A DNA stretch of 64,000 nucleotides from assembly GCA_035578005.1 (NCBI GenBank), contig DATJYK010000046.1:25713-89712 (forward strand), read 5' to 3'. A program made the translations under genes and the position numbers. This document shows positions 36,146 to 45,244 of this stretch, one piece after another (within the stretch, counting starts at the first letter, position 1; the number at the start of each line of letters is the position of its first letter). The notes under the pieces are model-generated. The model did not search any database, was not told the origin of the DNA, and was given only the letters and a program-made list of their open reading frames with translations. Source of the stretch: Gp13-AA77 sp035578005. GTDB taxonomy: Bacteria > Acidobacteriota > Terriglobia > UBA7540.

Positions 36146-36570
36146 CATAACCTGCGACCTGTGAAAATTATTTTAGCAGCAAGTAAAGGTTGCGCATTGA
36201 CGCGACCGCTACCGGATTCCTGACCACCCCGTTTTGAGCGTTTTGCACGCATGCACTTGACGAAAGTCGTACCTAGGGTGCGAAATCACGTCGCGCTCAC
36301 TTTTGGCTTGGGGGGGCCGCAGGCTTAGCCGGTAACTAGCTGGCCACACGTGAGTTGGCATCAGCCGGGTGCCTTCGGCACATTTCTTGCACGTCTTTAT
36401 GTGGGGGTAGGTCTTCGGTTGCTTACGTCTTCGGGCGGGCTAATTGGCCCGACAAAATGACCTGGAAGGACTGTCTTATTAATGAGATCGACTCGCGCTG
36501 TCTCGAGCCTGACGCTGTCTACGGAATTTACCTGATTGCGGGGAGAAATAGCTCAACTCAAGCTACTCGT
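36146..36570. other. Intergenic region left of the MITE-like element
   Basis: About 425 bp upstream of the operon promoter. It contains a small GTGCC-TTC-GGCAC hairpin near 36370 but no coding frame or RNA that I can support. Confidence 0.35.
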
Positions 36571-36767
36571 CTAGCAGGCTGCGGGAAAAGGGAATCTCTC
36601 ATGCTGAGCGCAGCGAAGCATCTGCTGTATCTTATTGAACCACAAATAAAGCAGATCCTTCGCGGAGTTTACCCTGAGCCCCTTTGCTCCGCTCAGGGCC
36701 GTTCGCAGAAGAAAGGCGAACGGGCTCAGGATGACATGTCCCGAAGGCTTTCTCCGCAGCCTGTTAG
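36571..36767. mobile_element. MITE-like element with 20-bp terminal inverted repeats
   Basis: Left end CTAGCAGGCTGCGGGAAAAG (36571-36590) and right end CTTTCTCCGCAGCCTGTTAG (36748-36767) are inverted repeats matching at 17 of 20 positions, enclosing 157 bp with no gene. The interior holds a second imperfect palindrome, CTGAGCCCCTTTGCTCCGCTCAG. Each end carries a TA just outside the CAGG core (CTAG, TTAG), which would fit a TA-duplicating transposase, but this is not proof. It lies about 150 bp before the next gene. Confidence 0.6.
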
Positions 36768-36917
36768 ATTAGAAGATGTGATCCTTAAGGTGGGGGGTGA
36801 CATCCTCGGATCGCTAAAGCCCAAAGCGCCCACAAAAATGTACACAAGTCTCCCAATCTCGTAACTTCGTTCAGCGCCCAGCTTGCCCGGCTTTGCGCGC
36901 CTGGCTTTAAGGTAAAA

Positions 36918-37937
36918 TTGGTGGTGGAGTTTTCACGCCATCGTGCAGGCTGGGCCGCTTTTGCCTTCCTACTTGCTGCTACGTTTAGCACTCCCTCAGA
37001 TTCGCAGTCGGCGCCTTTTGGCATGCAGAGCCTCGCAACTCGGGGAACCCACAGCCCCGAACTCTGTCTGGTGACCCTCCTCCATGCGCCGTGTCCGCCT
37101 CTAGCCAAACGAGCAGCGCCGCCCTTGATCACCAGCCGCTGGGAGTGGCCAGCTAGCCCGGTAGGGGGCCGCCCGACGGCTGGCGATTTCTTGGCGACAA
37201 CCGCGCCGGCCGGAACCCGGGGCGCTCTCGGGAAGGCGAACCTGTGGTTCCCTGGGAAGAGTCGCTGGGAACTCCCCAGCCTCTGTCCAGACTGCGACTT
37301 CGATCAAGATCAACCGCGGGGTGGAACGGCCCAGGCTTCCGACAATAAGGGTTCACCGCGGCATATCTACTGGGTGATCCCAGCCTTTAATGTAACCTAT
37401 CTGAAGCATGTGAAGCCGCTTACTCCGCGCCAGAAGTTCACCCAGTGGGCGCGCGGAGCCTATGACCCCGTGGGCCTTGCTCTCGGCGCGGCCGAGGCGG
37501 CGCTGGAGCATTCCCCGGAAGACGGTTTCTGCGGCTATGGCCATCACTGGGAGGCCTATGCAAAGTGCTTCGGCGCCTCACAGCTTGACTCCGACATTTC
37601 GGGTTTCTTCGGTGATTTTCTTTTCCCCGTGATCATGCATCATGACCCGCGCTATTTCGGTCTCGGACCCGGCTCCGCCGGCACAGTGCCTCGGTTTCTC
37701 TATGCTGCTTCGCGCGCTTTCGTAAGACGTACGGATTCAGGCGGCACGGCGCCCAACTTTTCGGCGCTTTCTGGCACGGTGATAGCCGCTGCCGCTTCTA
37801 ACCTCTATTACCCGCGTCCCTATCGCGGCTTTGACCGCAGCTTGACCCGGGCCGGATGGGATCTGGCCAACACGCTTCTCTACAACGTGGCGGCGGAGTT
37901 CTGGCCTGACATCAGGCGCAAAGTGTATCGAAACTGA
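36918..37937 (+). CDS. Conserved exported protein of unknown function
   Basis: Protein of about 339 aa. The N-terminus has one hydrophobic stretch (WAAFAFLLAATFSTPSDSQS) that can act as a signal, followed by a low-conservation region. The conserved part starts near 150: HIYWVIPAFNVTYLKHVKPL, LTPRQKFTQWARGAYDPVG, GFFGDFLFPVIMHHDPRYFG, SNLYYPRPYRGF and a C-terminal EFWPDIRRK. I recall this arrangement from many acidobacterial proteins of unknown function; it may be membrane-associated. Starts TTG 36918, GTG 36921 or GTG 36924 are all possible. It stands alone. Confidence 0.75.
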   Translation: MVVEFSRHRAGWAAFAFLLAATFSTPSDSQSAPFGMQSLATRGTHSPELCLVTLLHAPCPPLAKRAAPPLITSRWEWPASPVGGRPTAGDFLATTAPAGTRGALGKANLWFPGKSRWELPSLCPDCDFDQDQPRGGTAQASDNKGSPRHIYWVIPAFNVTYLKHVKPLTPRQKFTQWARGAYDPVGLALGAAEAALEHSPEDGFCGYGHHWEAYAKCFGASQLDSDISGFFGDFLFPVIMHHDPRYFGLGPGSAGTVPRFLYAASRAFVRRTDSGGTAPNFSALSGTVIAAAASNLYYPRPYRGFDRSLTRAGWDLANTLLYNVAAEFWPDIRRKVYRN

Positions 37938-38002
37938 GATTATTGACCGCTCCGCCGCGTGCCAGCGAATCTGCGTCATTCGGCCTGAACCCACTTGGCC
38001 GA

Positions 38003-38173
38003 TCACTCGTAGCGCAGCGCCACGATGGGATTGACCTTGGTCGCGCGGCGCGCGGGAATGTAGGTAGCGGCCGCCGCGACGGCCAGCAGAAGCGCGCTGA
38101 CGATCACGAATGTTGGCGGATCGTTGGGGCTAACGCCAAAGAGCAGGCGGTCTGTGGCCTCTCCCCATAACGC
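38003..38173 (-). pseudogene. C-terminal remnant of an ADOP/MacB-type permease
   Basis: On the minus strand about 55 codons read EATDRLLFGVSPNDPPTF and then ATYIPARRATKVNPIVALRYE before TGA at 38003-38005. This is the standard C-terminal TM block and tail of ADOP/MacB permeases. The frame is closed by TGA at 38174-38176 and no upstream part is present, so the rest of the gene has been lost. A complete relative is at 5556-8084. Confidence 0.8.
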
Positions 38174-38552
38174 TCAAAGCCGCTGACCTCTGAGCCGCGA
38201 GGTCCGCCCGACCCGCTCGTTTCACAGTAGGCTACACATCGAGTATAGATAACAGCATAACATTTGTCTTGACAGAGGCTTAAAGCCATGGTACGGTGGC
38301 CTGGATCGCCCTTTCCAGGTGAGACATGGCTTGCCACCTTCCAATGGCCGGACAGACCCGCCGCTACGACTTTAGCACGGCTCACGGAGTTGAGATGACA
38401 TTGCTGCTCAAGAGTCGGGTAACCCCCAAACTCGAGACCCATCAAGCCACGCGCCGCTACTGTCACCCCAGCCGCGCTCACTACCCGGCATCTCCCCGGT
38501 CAACTTGCCGAGCGGGGGCACGGGTGTCATTTGCTGGGCGGACCCTCCAGGG

Positions 38553-38674
38553 CGCAGTCATTCCCGCGGAGGCGGGAATCCACACTTTCTTGATGCCTTT
38601 TCTTCAAAGGACTTCCGCAATGGATTCCCGCCCCTCGCCTTCGCGGGGGCAGGCTCTTCGCGGGAATGACTGCG
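38553..38674. repeat. Inverted-repeat element of the VIPAEAGIH type
   Basis: Perfect 16-bp inverted repeats CGCAGTCATTCCCGCG (38553-38568 and its complement at 38659-38674), with a second nested pair GGCGGGAATCC/GGATTCCCGCC inside. Such ATTCCCGC...GCGGGAAT elements are common dispersed repeats in many bacteria (similar to neisserial dRS3). There is no gene inside. Confidence 0.75.
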
Positions 38675-38743
38675 ATCGGGGCGTTCAAGATGACACCAGC
38701 ACCCAGCCGACTCGAACGTCGCAAAATTGGCACCCCTACGAAC

Positions 38744-38848
38744 GAACCCAGCATGTTATTGAAAATAAAGCTCAGGAAATTTCAGAACCCAGCATGTTAA
38801 TGAAAATACTATATTTAACCCTTCTAACCCAGCAAGTTTATGATGGCA
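38744..38848 (+). repeat. Three 23-bp direct repeats, period 40-41 bp (cluster 1)
   Basis: Copies start at 38745, 38786 and 38826: AACCCAGCATGTTATTGAAA, AACCCAGCATGTTAATGAAA and AACCCAGCAAGTTTATGATG. The intervals are 41 and 40 bp. The region is AT-rich compared with its surroundings. A second cluster of three related copies lies at 39050-39152 in the same orientation. Repeats are too short and too diverged for a CRISPR array; they resemble arrays of protein-binding sites. Confidence 0.65.
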
Positions 38849-39049
38849 GGCGTGTTATCCCTAAATCGGAGCTCAAAAATGAATAGACTTGTACGCAAAC
38901 GTACCGGCCCAGGCGACAGCTTTGGCCAGCGGCAGAACGGCCGCGAGTCCCAGGGTCCCGTCAGCGAGCAGGGGTCGCCACGGTAAAGTCCTCTCACATG
39001 ACGATATTACTTACGAGTTACTAAATTGAGCACTGAAAATTACGAAACG

Positions 39050-39152
39050 AAACCGTCAGGTGTATGAAAACAAAGGACCGAGGTTTTCGAAGCCGTCAAG
39101 TTACTCAAAGCATGGGTGTTATTCGTACAAAGCCGTCAACTGATTGAAAAGA
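39050..39152 (+). repeat. Three 23-bp direct repeats, period 40 bp (cluster 2)
   Basis: Copies start at 39050, 39090 and 39130: AAACCGTCAGGTGTATGAAA, AAGCCGTCAAGTTACTCAAA and AAGCCGTCAACTGATTGAAA. The interval is exactly 40 bp. Aligned to cluster 1 without gaps, the shared pattern is AANCC(A/G)(G/T)CANGT followed by TGAAAA. A degenerate extra copy may lie near 39010. This array ends about 200 bp before the glucoamylase-family gene. Confidence 0.65.
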
Positions 39153-39358
39153 AATGATGTTGTTTCCACGATAAAGATGATATTTAGCCCGATGAGACAC
39201 GCGTCGGTAATGGCGGTGTTCGTGCCTTGGGAGCCCTCACGATGGTACGCTGAGGCGATGAGGTATAGGGCCCAAGCGGTCACACTGCCGCATCCCGGTG
39301 CCGACAGGCTTGGGCTCAGTGGCATCCTACTACTTAGGGGTCAGATTGGGTCGAACAT

Positions 39359-41002
39359 ATGCGGCAGATTTTCAGAGGCTTACGCATAAACGGCCGAACG
39401 AACTCAGCCCTGGGCGATGCCCAAGCTGATGGCGCATCGGCCTCGGAGCCAACCCGATTTCTGGTGTGCCGTTCGTTTGTCGCCTGCCTATGCTTGGTCC
39501 TCTTCGGAAGTTCAATGACCAACGGATATGCAGCCCAAACTCCGGGACCGCCGCCGGTGGGCGCTCAGGTTTTATCTCCGCTCGATATCGACTTGCTCGA
39601 CGACATCGAGCGGCGCTCTTTCCGTTATTTCTGGGACCAAGCCGACCCTCATACCGGCTTGGTGCTTGACCGGGTGAGGACTGACGGCAAGCCGGATGAC
39701 CCCTGGCATCAAAATGTGGCCAGCATAGCCGCCACCGGCTTTGGTTTGACGGCACTTTGTATTGCGGCGCAACATCGCTGGATTAGCCGCGACAGCGCCC
39801 GGGCACGCATTCTCACCACTCTACGCTTCTTCGCCAGCCAGGCTCCGCAGGTTCACGGGTGGTTTTACCACTTCATGGATACTGCCAGCGGTCAGCGGGT
39901 GTGGAACAGCGAAGTCTCCTCCATCGACACGGCCCTGTTGCTCTCAGGCATCCTCACCGCGCGCCGCGCCTTTAGCGATGACCCCGAAATTTTGACACTG
40001 GCCACGCTGATTTATAATCGCGTCAATTTTCAGTGGATGCTCGACGGCAGCCGCGAGGTGCTGCGTCATGGCTGGAGGCCGGAGACCGGTTTCCTCAAGT
40101 ACGACTGGGACAGTTACAGTGAATTGATGATCCTTTACGTGCTGGCCATTGGCTCGCCCACGCACCCCATCTCTCCCAGTTCCTGGTACAACTGGAAGCT
40201 GCCGGTGGTACAGCAGGACAACTACACTTATGTGGGCGGGGGTCCCCTTTTCACGCAGCAATACTCGCAGGCTTATGTGGACCTGCGCGACCGCGTCCAA
40301 GTGCAACTGGCGCCCACGAGCACGTACGTTCCCAGTGTCAACTACTTCGCCAACGCGGTGGCGGCCACGCGCGCCCAGCAAGCCATGGCCGTGGCGCTCT
40401 CGCGCAGGTTCCCGGGTTATTCGTCGGAAATCTGGGGAATCACGGCTTCGGAAAGCGTGAGGGGCTACCTGGCCTGGGGTGGGTCGCCGAACGACCCGCG
40501 AATTGACGGTACGGTGGTGCCGAGCGCGGCTGGGGGCTCTTTGATGTTCGCGCCCGACATCTGCATTCCGGCGTTGCGATCCATGCTGGTGAAGTATGGC
40601 AAGCAGATTTACGGACCTTACGGTTTCGCTGACGCTTTCAACCCCACGACGGGATGGGTAAGCCCGTGGGTGCTGGGCATCGACGCCGGAATTACGCTGC
40701 TGAGCGCCGAGAACCTGCGGACGGGTTCGGTTTGGCGTTGGTTTATGGCGAACCCTGACGTGGACCGGGCGCTGGACCTGGTGGGCCTGCTTCCGCAGCC
40801 GTCCTCTTCGCCCGAGCAGCCTGCAGTCAAACAGATCGCGCGAGCCAGCCGGCGCTCCAGGATGCCGGGCGCTGACGACGCGCCGAAGCCGCCGGGCTCA
40901 CCCGACAATCCCATTATCCTGGATCTCACCCCGCCGCCCCCCAACCCAGCCTGGGCCCTACCCCAATACACTCTTCAGGGAGCGGGCGGGCCGCAGCCTT
41001 AG
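39359..41002 (+). CDS. Secreted glucoamylase-family protein (PF10091)
   Basis: Exported protein of 547 aa, probably an alpha/alpha barrel glycosidase. A signal peptide lies at about 35-60 (VCRSFVACLCLVLFGSSMTN), which suggests that the real start could be GTG 39464 rather than ATG 39359. Family motifs are RRSFRYFWDQADP, VASIAATGFGLTAL, WNSEVSSIDTALLL, YDWDSYSELMILYVLA, WGITASES and GWVSPWVLGIDAG. The fold matches the glycoamylase domain found in the glucan synthase at 29200-33810; a beta-glucan or cyclic glucan target is conceivable. The C-terminal 90 aa are Pro-rich and unstructured. It precedes the GH15 gene, which has its own promoter. Confidence 0.85.
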   Translation: MRQIFRGLRINGRTNSALGDAQADGASASEPTRFLVCRSFVACLCLVLFGSSMTNGYAAQTPGPPPVGAQVLSPLDIDLLDDIERRSFRYFWDQADPHTGLVLDRVRTDGKPDDPWHQNVASIAATGFGLTALCIAAQHRWISRDSARARILTTLRFFASQAPQVHGWFYHFMDTASGQRVWNSEVSSIDTALLLSGILTARRAFSDDPEILTLATLIYNRVNFQWMLDGSREVLRHGWRPETGFLKYDWDSYSELMILYVLAIGSPTHPISPSSWYNWKLPVVQQDNYTYVGGGPLFTQQYSQAYVDLRDRVQVQLAPTSTYVPSVNYFANAVAATRAQQAMAVALSRRFPGYSSEIWGITASESVRGYLAWGGSPNDPRIDGTVVPSAAGGSLMFAPDICIPALRSMLVKYGKQIYGPYGFADAFNPTTGWVSPWVLGIDAGITLLSAENLRTGSVWRWFMANPDVDRALDLVGLLPQPSSSPEQPAVKQIARASRRSRMPGADDAPKPPGSPDNPIILDLTPPPPNPAWALPQYTLQGAGGPQP

Positions 41003-41003
41003 A

Positions 41004-41032
41004 TTGGGCGATAGTGGCTCATCGCGTATACT
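41004..41032 (+). promoter_or_regulatory. Promoter of the GH15 gene
   Basis: TTGGGC (41004-41009), 17-base spacer and TATACT (41027-41032), 29 bp before the ATG at 41062. The -10 matches five of six consensus bases. Confidence 0.65.
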
Positions 41033-41061
41033 AGTCAAATAGCCTCGTGGCTGGAGATGTT

Positions 41062-42885
41062 ATGGCCTACTTGCCGATCGAACAGCACGGACTCATCGGG
41101 GATTTGCACACGGCGGCTTTGGTGGGCTTGGACGGATCGATTGACTGGCTGTGTTTGCCCCGTTTCGATTCACCCAGCGTTTTTGGCGCTATTCTGGACG
41201 ACAAGATCGGTGGAATGTTTAGGCTCGCACCCACGGCTGAGCCTGTGGCGCGCCGGCAGTTTTATTGGCCGGGCACCAACGTTTTGGTGACCACTTTTCT
41301 GTCGCCGGACGGCGCCGGCGAAATCACCGATTTTATGTCCGTCTTCAACGGCTGTAGCCAACTGGTGCGGCGTGTTCGCGTACCTCGGGGCTGTATGGCT
41401 TTCCGCATGGAATGCCGGCCGGCTTTTAATTACGCGCGCAGCCGGCACGAGACCCAGCTTTTACCTCAGGGAGCGTCTTTTATTTCGGACGGCCTCCATC
41501 TGGGCCTCGCGGGCAGTCACCCGCTTTGCCGTGAGGGCAGCGGGGTGGTGAGCAGCTTCGTACTGGAAGAAGGCCAGACCGCCAGTTTCGCTTTGCGCGT
41601 CAGCGACAGTGGGGAAACGATTCCCGCGGCAATTTCAACCGCAGAATGCGCGGAACTCGAGCAGGCTACCATTGATTACTGGCACGCCTGGATTTCTCGC
41701 TGCAACTATCGCGGCCGCTGGCGCGAAATGGTTGAGCGATCGGCTTTGGCTCTCGAGCTTCTCACCTACGAGCCCACGGGCGCAATCGTGGCGGCCCCGA
41801 CCTGCAGCCTGCCCGAACGCATCGGAGGCGTTCGGAATTGGGACTACCGTTACAATTGGATTCGCGACTCCGCCTTCACCCTGTACGGCCTCTTGCGCAT
41901 CGGATTAACCGACGAGGCTATCCGGTTCATGGGCTGGCTGGAACAACGCTGCGGCGAGTTGGATCCCGAGGGAGCGCTGCAGACAGTCTACGGCATCGAC
42001 GGCCGGCACCGGCTCGACGAGGAGACCTTGAGTCATCTTGAGGGTTACAAGGGATCCGGACCGGTTCGCGTCGGCAACTCAGCGTACCTTCAGACCCAAC
42101 TCGATATTTACGGGGCTTTGCTCGATGCCGTGTACCTCTTCAACAAGTATGGTCACCCCATTTCGGCTGAACTTTGGAAAGACTTGCGGCGTCTGGTGGA
42201 TTGGGTATGCAGCCACTGGCAAAGCGTCGACTGCGGCATCTGGGAAGTGCGCGGACCGCAGACGCATTTCGTGTACTCGAAGCTCATGTGCTGGGTCGCG
42301 GTGGACCGCGCTCTCCGTCTGGCGCTTCAGCGTTCATTCCCGGCCGATCGCAACCGCTGGTTGCAGTGCCGGGATGAAATCTATCAAGCCATTCTGGATG
42401 AAGGCTGGAATCCTGAGCGCCGATCGTTTGTCCAGAGCTATGGCTCGACTGCCTTGGACGCCGCCTGTCTCGTCATGCCTCTGGTGTTCTTCATGTCACC
42501 AAGCGATCCCATGATGCTCGACACGATCAGCGCCGCGGCCCGGCCGCTTAACCAGGGAGGGCTCCTGAGCGGCCAAGGGATCTATCGTTACGCCCCTGAA
42601 CATACCGACGACGGACTCCCGGGAGACGAAGGCACGTTCAACATGTGTACCTTTTGGCTGGTGGAAGCCCTAACGCGTGCTGGCCGCGCTGATCCTTCCC
42701 GCTTGCAGGAAGCAAGGCTGTTGTTTGAGAAAACGCTCGGACTGTCCAATCACTTGGGCCTGTATTCCGAGGAGTCCGGCGCATGTGGGGAGGCCCTCGG
42801 GAACTTTCCCCAGGCATTCACTCACATGGGCTTGATTAGCGCCGCCTTCAATCTTGATCGAGCACTTGCAGACGCGCCCGCTTAA
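41062..42885 (+). CDS. Glycoside hydrolase family 15 (glucoamylase/trehalase type)
   Basis: Cytosolic protein of 607 aa without signal peptide. The N-terminal super-sandwich (about 1-215) starts with the family hallmark LPIEQHGLIGDLHTAALVG and DGSIDWLCLPRFDSP. The (alpha/alpha)6 barrel (about 230-600) has WDYRYNWIRDSAFTLYGL, ALQTVYGIDG, GIWEVRGP and, near the end, GDEGTFNMCTFWLVEAL, where the catalytic Glu pair is expected. Bacterial GH15 enzymes hydrolyse alpha-glucans or trehalose; the choice cannot be made here. The ATG at 41062 has GGAG five bases upstream; an in-frame GTG lies at 41047. Confidence 0.93.
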   Translation: MAYLPIEQHGLIGDLHTAALVGLDGSIDWLCLPRFDSPSVFGAILDDKIGGMFRLAPTAEPVARRQFYWPGTNVLVTTFLSPDGAGEITDFMSVFNGCSQLVRRVRVPRGCMAFRMECRPAFNYARSRHETQLLPQGASFISDGLHLGLAGSHPLCREGSGVVSSFVLEEGQTASFALRVSDSGETIPAAISTAECAELEQATIDYWHAWISRCNYRGRWREMVERSALALELLTYEPTGAIVAAPTCSLPERIGGVRNWDYRYNWIRDSAFTLYGLLRIGLTDEAIRFMGWLEQRCGELDPEGALQTVYGIDGRHRLDEETLSHLEGYKGSGPVRVGNSAYLQTQLDIYGALLDAVYLFNKYGHPISAELWKDLRRLVDWVCSHWQSVDCGIWEVRGPQTHFVYSKLMCWVAVDRALRLALQRSFPADRNRWLQCRDEIYQAILDEGWNPERRSFVQSYGSTALDAACLVMPLVFFMSPSDPMMLDTISAAARPLNQGGLLSGQGIYRYAPEHTDDGLPGDEGTFNMCTFWLVEALTRAGRADPSRLQEARLLFEKTLGLSNHLGLYSEESGACGEALGNFPQAFTHMGLISAAFNLDRALADAPA

Positions 42886-43125
42886 TGACCCAGGCGGCTT
42901 CGGCGGACTTAAGCTCTGTAAATCTTACATGTCGAGAAAGCCGACATTGAACGTTTCAGCTCGTACCAATTCCGGGAACTTCAGTTTCCCATGGCTGTTC
43001 CATCGGTTACCGGCGCGCTTCTGACCCTCAGCGTTGGCACCCTTCGGGTGCGATCTGCTCTGTCGCAGGCCGTAAACACGGGTTCGCTTAGCGTCGCGGA
43101 CCCCAAGAGTTTCAGTGAGTTACTT

Positions 43126-44109
43126 TCAGTTCGTAAAGGTCAATTGCTGGTAGGCCTCGGCTGCATTCTGCTGGGTGATCATGGTGGAGTGCAAGGTGTA
43201 TACCTTGTCCGGCTTGAAGCTTGGATCGCGCAGCATGCGATTTCCGACCTCCACGGCCTTGTCCACACACAGGGGATACACGAAGGTGGCAGCCAGAATG
43301 CCGTCCATCACTTTCTTGATGCCGCCGTTCGGTCCACCCAGCCCGTCGACGCCCACGAAGATCATTTCCTTCTCCCGGCCCAGATCGTGGGCGGCCAGAT
43401 AGGCGCCGACCGCCATGGGGTCATTGTGTGCGTAAACCACATCGATGTGAGGATTGGCGCGCAGCGCTTCCGTCATCCGATCCTTGGCTTTCGCTTGGAT
43501 CCAGTCCGCCACGGCGTCATTCACGATCTTGATGCCGGGGTAGCGGGCGAACACGTCGTGAGCGCCGTCATTGCGCGCGATCTCCGCCTCGACTCCCAGG
43601 AGTCCCCTGATTTGGACAATGTTACCTTGAGGCCGGCCGTACTTCTTCGAGAGATAGTCGACAATAAATTGCCCTGCCATCCGCCCGATATCCCGATTGT
43701 CAGCGCTGATGTACGTTGTATAGTTTGGCTCCAGAATGTCTCGCTCAAGACAGATGACTGGAATCCCGGACTGCACGGCCCGGCCCATCACGGCGGTGAG
43801 AGGAGCTCTTTCATTCGGCGCCACAATTAGAAGGTCAGGCTTCTCCCGGATGAAGGTTTCGATCTGGGCGATCTGCTTGTTATCGTCCTGTCCGGCGTCC
43901 GCGATCACCAACTTGACGTCTGGATACTGGGCCCACAGTTTCGTCATTAGCGCGTTCTGGGCGGCGCGATAGGGTTCAGCGTTGTTGCACTGGCTGAAAG
44001 CCGCAAAAAGCTGTTTCTCACCCGACTGGATGCCAGGAGCTGGCGAATGACAAGCAGTCAGCATCAGGAACTGCACGCAAAGCAAAGGAGCTAGTACGCG
44101 GTTCGCCAT
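43126..44109 (-). CDS. Sugar ABC transporter substrate-binding lipoprotein (RbsB type)
   Basis: Periplasmic-binding-protein-like I fold of 327 aa. The N-terminus has a lipobox, FLMLTAC (Cys20), so it is membrane-anchored. The body has the type I pattern: LVIADAGQDDNKQIAQIE, PDLLIVAPNE, GIPVICLERDI, YISADNRDIGRMAGQ, DVVYAHNDPMAVGAYLAA and FVGVDGLGG. It is the last gene of the five-gene minus-strand operon (isomerase, GH172, ATPase, permease, this gene), 64 bp after the permease. It is likely to bind a monosaccharide released by the GH172 enzymes. Regulation should be by the LacI-family protein at 49689-50762. Confidence 0.92.
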   Translation of the reverse strand: MANRVLAPLLCVQFLMLTACHSPAPGIQSGEKQLFAAFSQCNNAEPYRAAQNALMTKLWAQYPDVKLVIADAGQDDNKQIAQIETFIREKPDLLIVAPNERAPLTAVMGRAVQSGIPVICLERDILEPNYTTYISADNRDIGRMAGQFIVDYLSKKYGRPQGNIVQIRGLLGVEAEIARNDGAHDVFARYPGIKIVNDAVADWIQAKAKDRMTEALRANPHIDVVYAHNDPMAVGAYLAAHDLGREKEMIFVGVDGLGGPNGGIKKVMDGILAATFVYPLCVDKAVEVGNRMLRDPSFKPDKVYTLHSTMITQQNAAEAYQQLTFTN

Positions 44110-44173
44110 CGTCCTCTACCTCAACATCGAAGATTCTTCCCGCCTGGATGCGCCGCTTCTACTATCGCACTTT

Positions 44174-45226
44174 CTACTCAGACTTGCGCCTCGACATCAC
44201 TGCGACTGCCAGCAGGATGATCACAGCCTTCACCATCATTTCGACGTTGCTGTCTACGTTGTTCAGCCGCAGAACGTTGGTGAGAATTCCCAAAATCAAA
44301 GTGCCGACTCCTGTTCCAGAGACGGATCCCTTGCCTCCCATCAGGCTGGTTCCGCCAATCACAACAGCGGCAATGGCATCAAGTTCGTAAGCGATTCCCG
44401 CGTTCGGATTGCCCTGATGATTCTCGGCCGCGTAAATCACACCCGCCAGCGCGGAAAGGAGCCCGGAAAGCGTGTATACCCAGATCTTGACGCGGGCAAT
44501 CGGTAAGCCCGTGTAACGCGCCGCCCGTTCGTTATCGCCCACGGCGCGCACGTAGCGGCCGAAGACAGTCAGATCAAGAACAAGCCAAAAGACCGCCGCC
44601 ATCACCAGCAGGGATCCGATGACGACAACTTTCCGGCTGATAAAAGCGGCGAAGACCGCTGCCACGTCCTGACCAAAGCCGATATCGATGTTGGCGTTGT
44701 CGGTGAGCCACTTGGCGAGGCCTCGAACCCCAATCATGGTTGCCAAGGTTACGACGAAAGGCTGAATCTTAGCCCCCGCCACCACCGCTCCATTGAGTGC
44801 GCCTACCGCCGCACCCGCAGCAAGTGCCGCAATAATAGCCAGCGCGATGCGACCGACATCCCCTAACGGAACCGACCATCGCGTGAGCCCTATGGCCACC
44901 ACCGATGTGCCGAGCGCCAAGATGCTTCCAACGCTCAGGTCGATGCCGGCCGTCAGAATGACAAAGGTCATGGCCACGGCGATGATCCCGGTCACGGCCA
45001 CCTGCCGCAGAATGTCGGTGAGATTTCCCGCTTCCAAAAAGATGTTCGATCCGTCTGCAGCGCGAGGGCTCAGAACAATGGCGAGGACAATGACGCCGGC
45101 GAGAGCAACCAGTGCTTGCAGACGATACAGGACTCGCATGGCGCCAAAGCGACCGGCCCGGATGTTCCAACCGGTGGGCAGCCGGCCGGCTGCACGCGGG
45201 GGGCGTTCACTGTGACGGGTCTTCAT
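44174..45226 (-). CDS. Sugar ABC transporter permease (RbsC type)
   Basis: Inner-membrane permease of 350 aa with 8-10 TM segments and the BPD_transp_2 pattern: AMTFVILTAGIDLSVGSILALG, GALNGAVVAGAKIQPFVVTLATM (written here in pieces: GALNGAVV, KIQPFVVTLATM), YTGLPIARVKIWVYTLSGLL and AVVIGGTSLMGGKGSVSGT. It overlaps nothing; 18 bp separate it from the ATPase gene. The N-terminal 30 aa are basic and cytosolic. It works as a dimer with the RbsA-type ATPase, fed by the binding protein encoded downstream. Confidence 0.93.
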   Translation of the reverse strand: MKTRHSERPPRAAGRLPTGWNIRAGRFGAMRVLYRLQALVALAGVIVLAIVLSPRAADGSNIFLEAGNLTDILRQVAVTGIIAVAMTFVILTAGIDLSVGSILALGTSVVAIGLTRWSVPLGDVGRIALAIIAALAAGAAVGALNGAVVAGAKIQPFVVTLATMIGVRGLAKWLTDNANIDIGFGQDVAAVFAAFISRKVVVIGSLLVMAAVFWLVLDLTVFGRYVRAVGDNERAARYTGLPIARVKIWVYTLSGLLSALAGVIYAAENHQGNPNAGIAYELDAIAAVVIGGTSLMGGKGSVSGTGVGTLILGILTNVLRLNNVDSNVEMMVKAVIILLAVAVMSRRKSE

Positions 45227-45244
45227 TCGGACGTCGAGGTCGTC

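Noticed and set aside
36355..36864. A 169-aa frame on the plus strand
   Set aside because: Most of it is translated from the MITE-like element (36571-36767), so it is not a gene.
38744..39152. CRISPR array
   Set aside because: The repeats are 23 bp, only three per cluster, diverge strongly and have about 17 bp between them. There are no cas genes and spacers are too short.
42886..43125. Terminator or riboswitch between GH15 and the binding-protein gene
   Set aside because: A GCACCC-TTC-GGGTGC hairpin is present near 43040, but without a T-run or conserved riboswitch core; nothing more could be supported.
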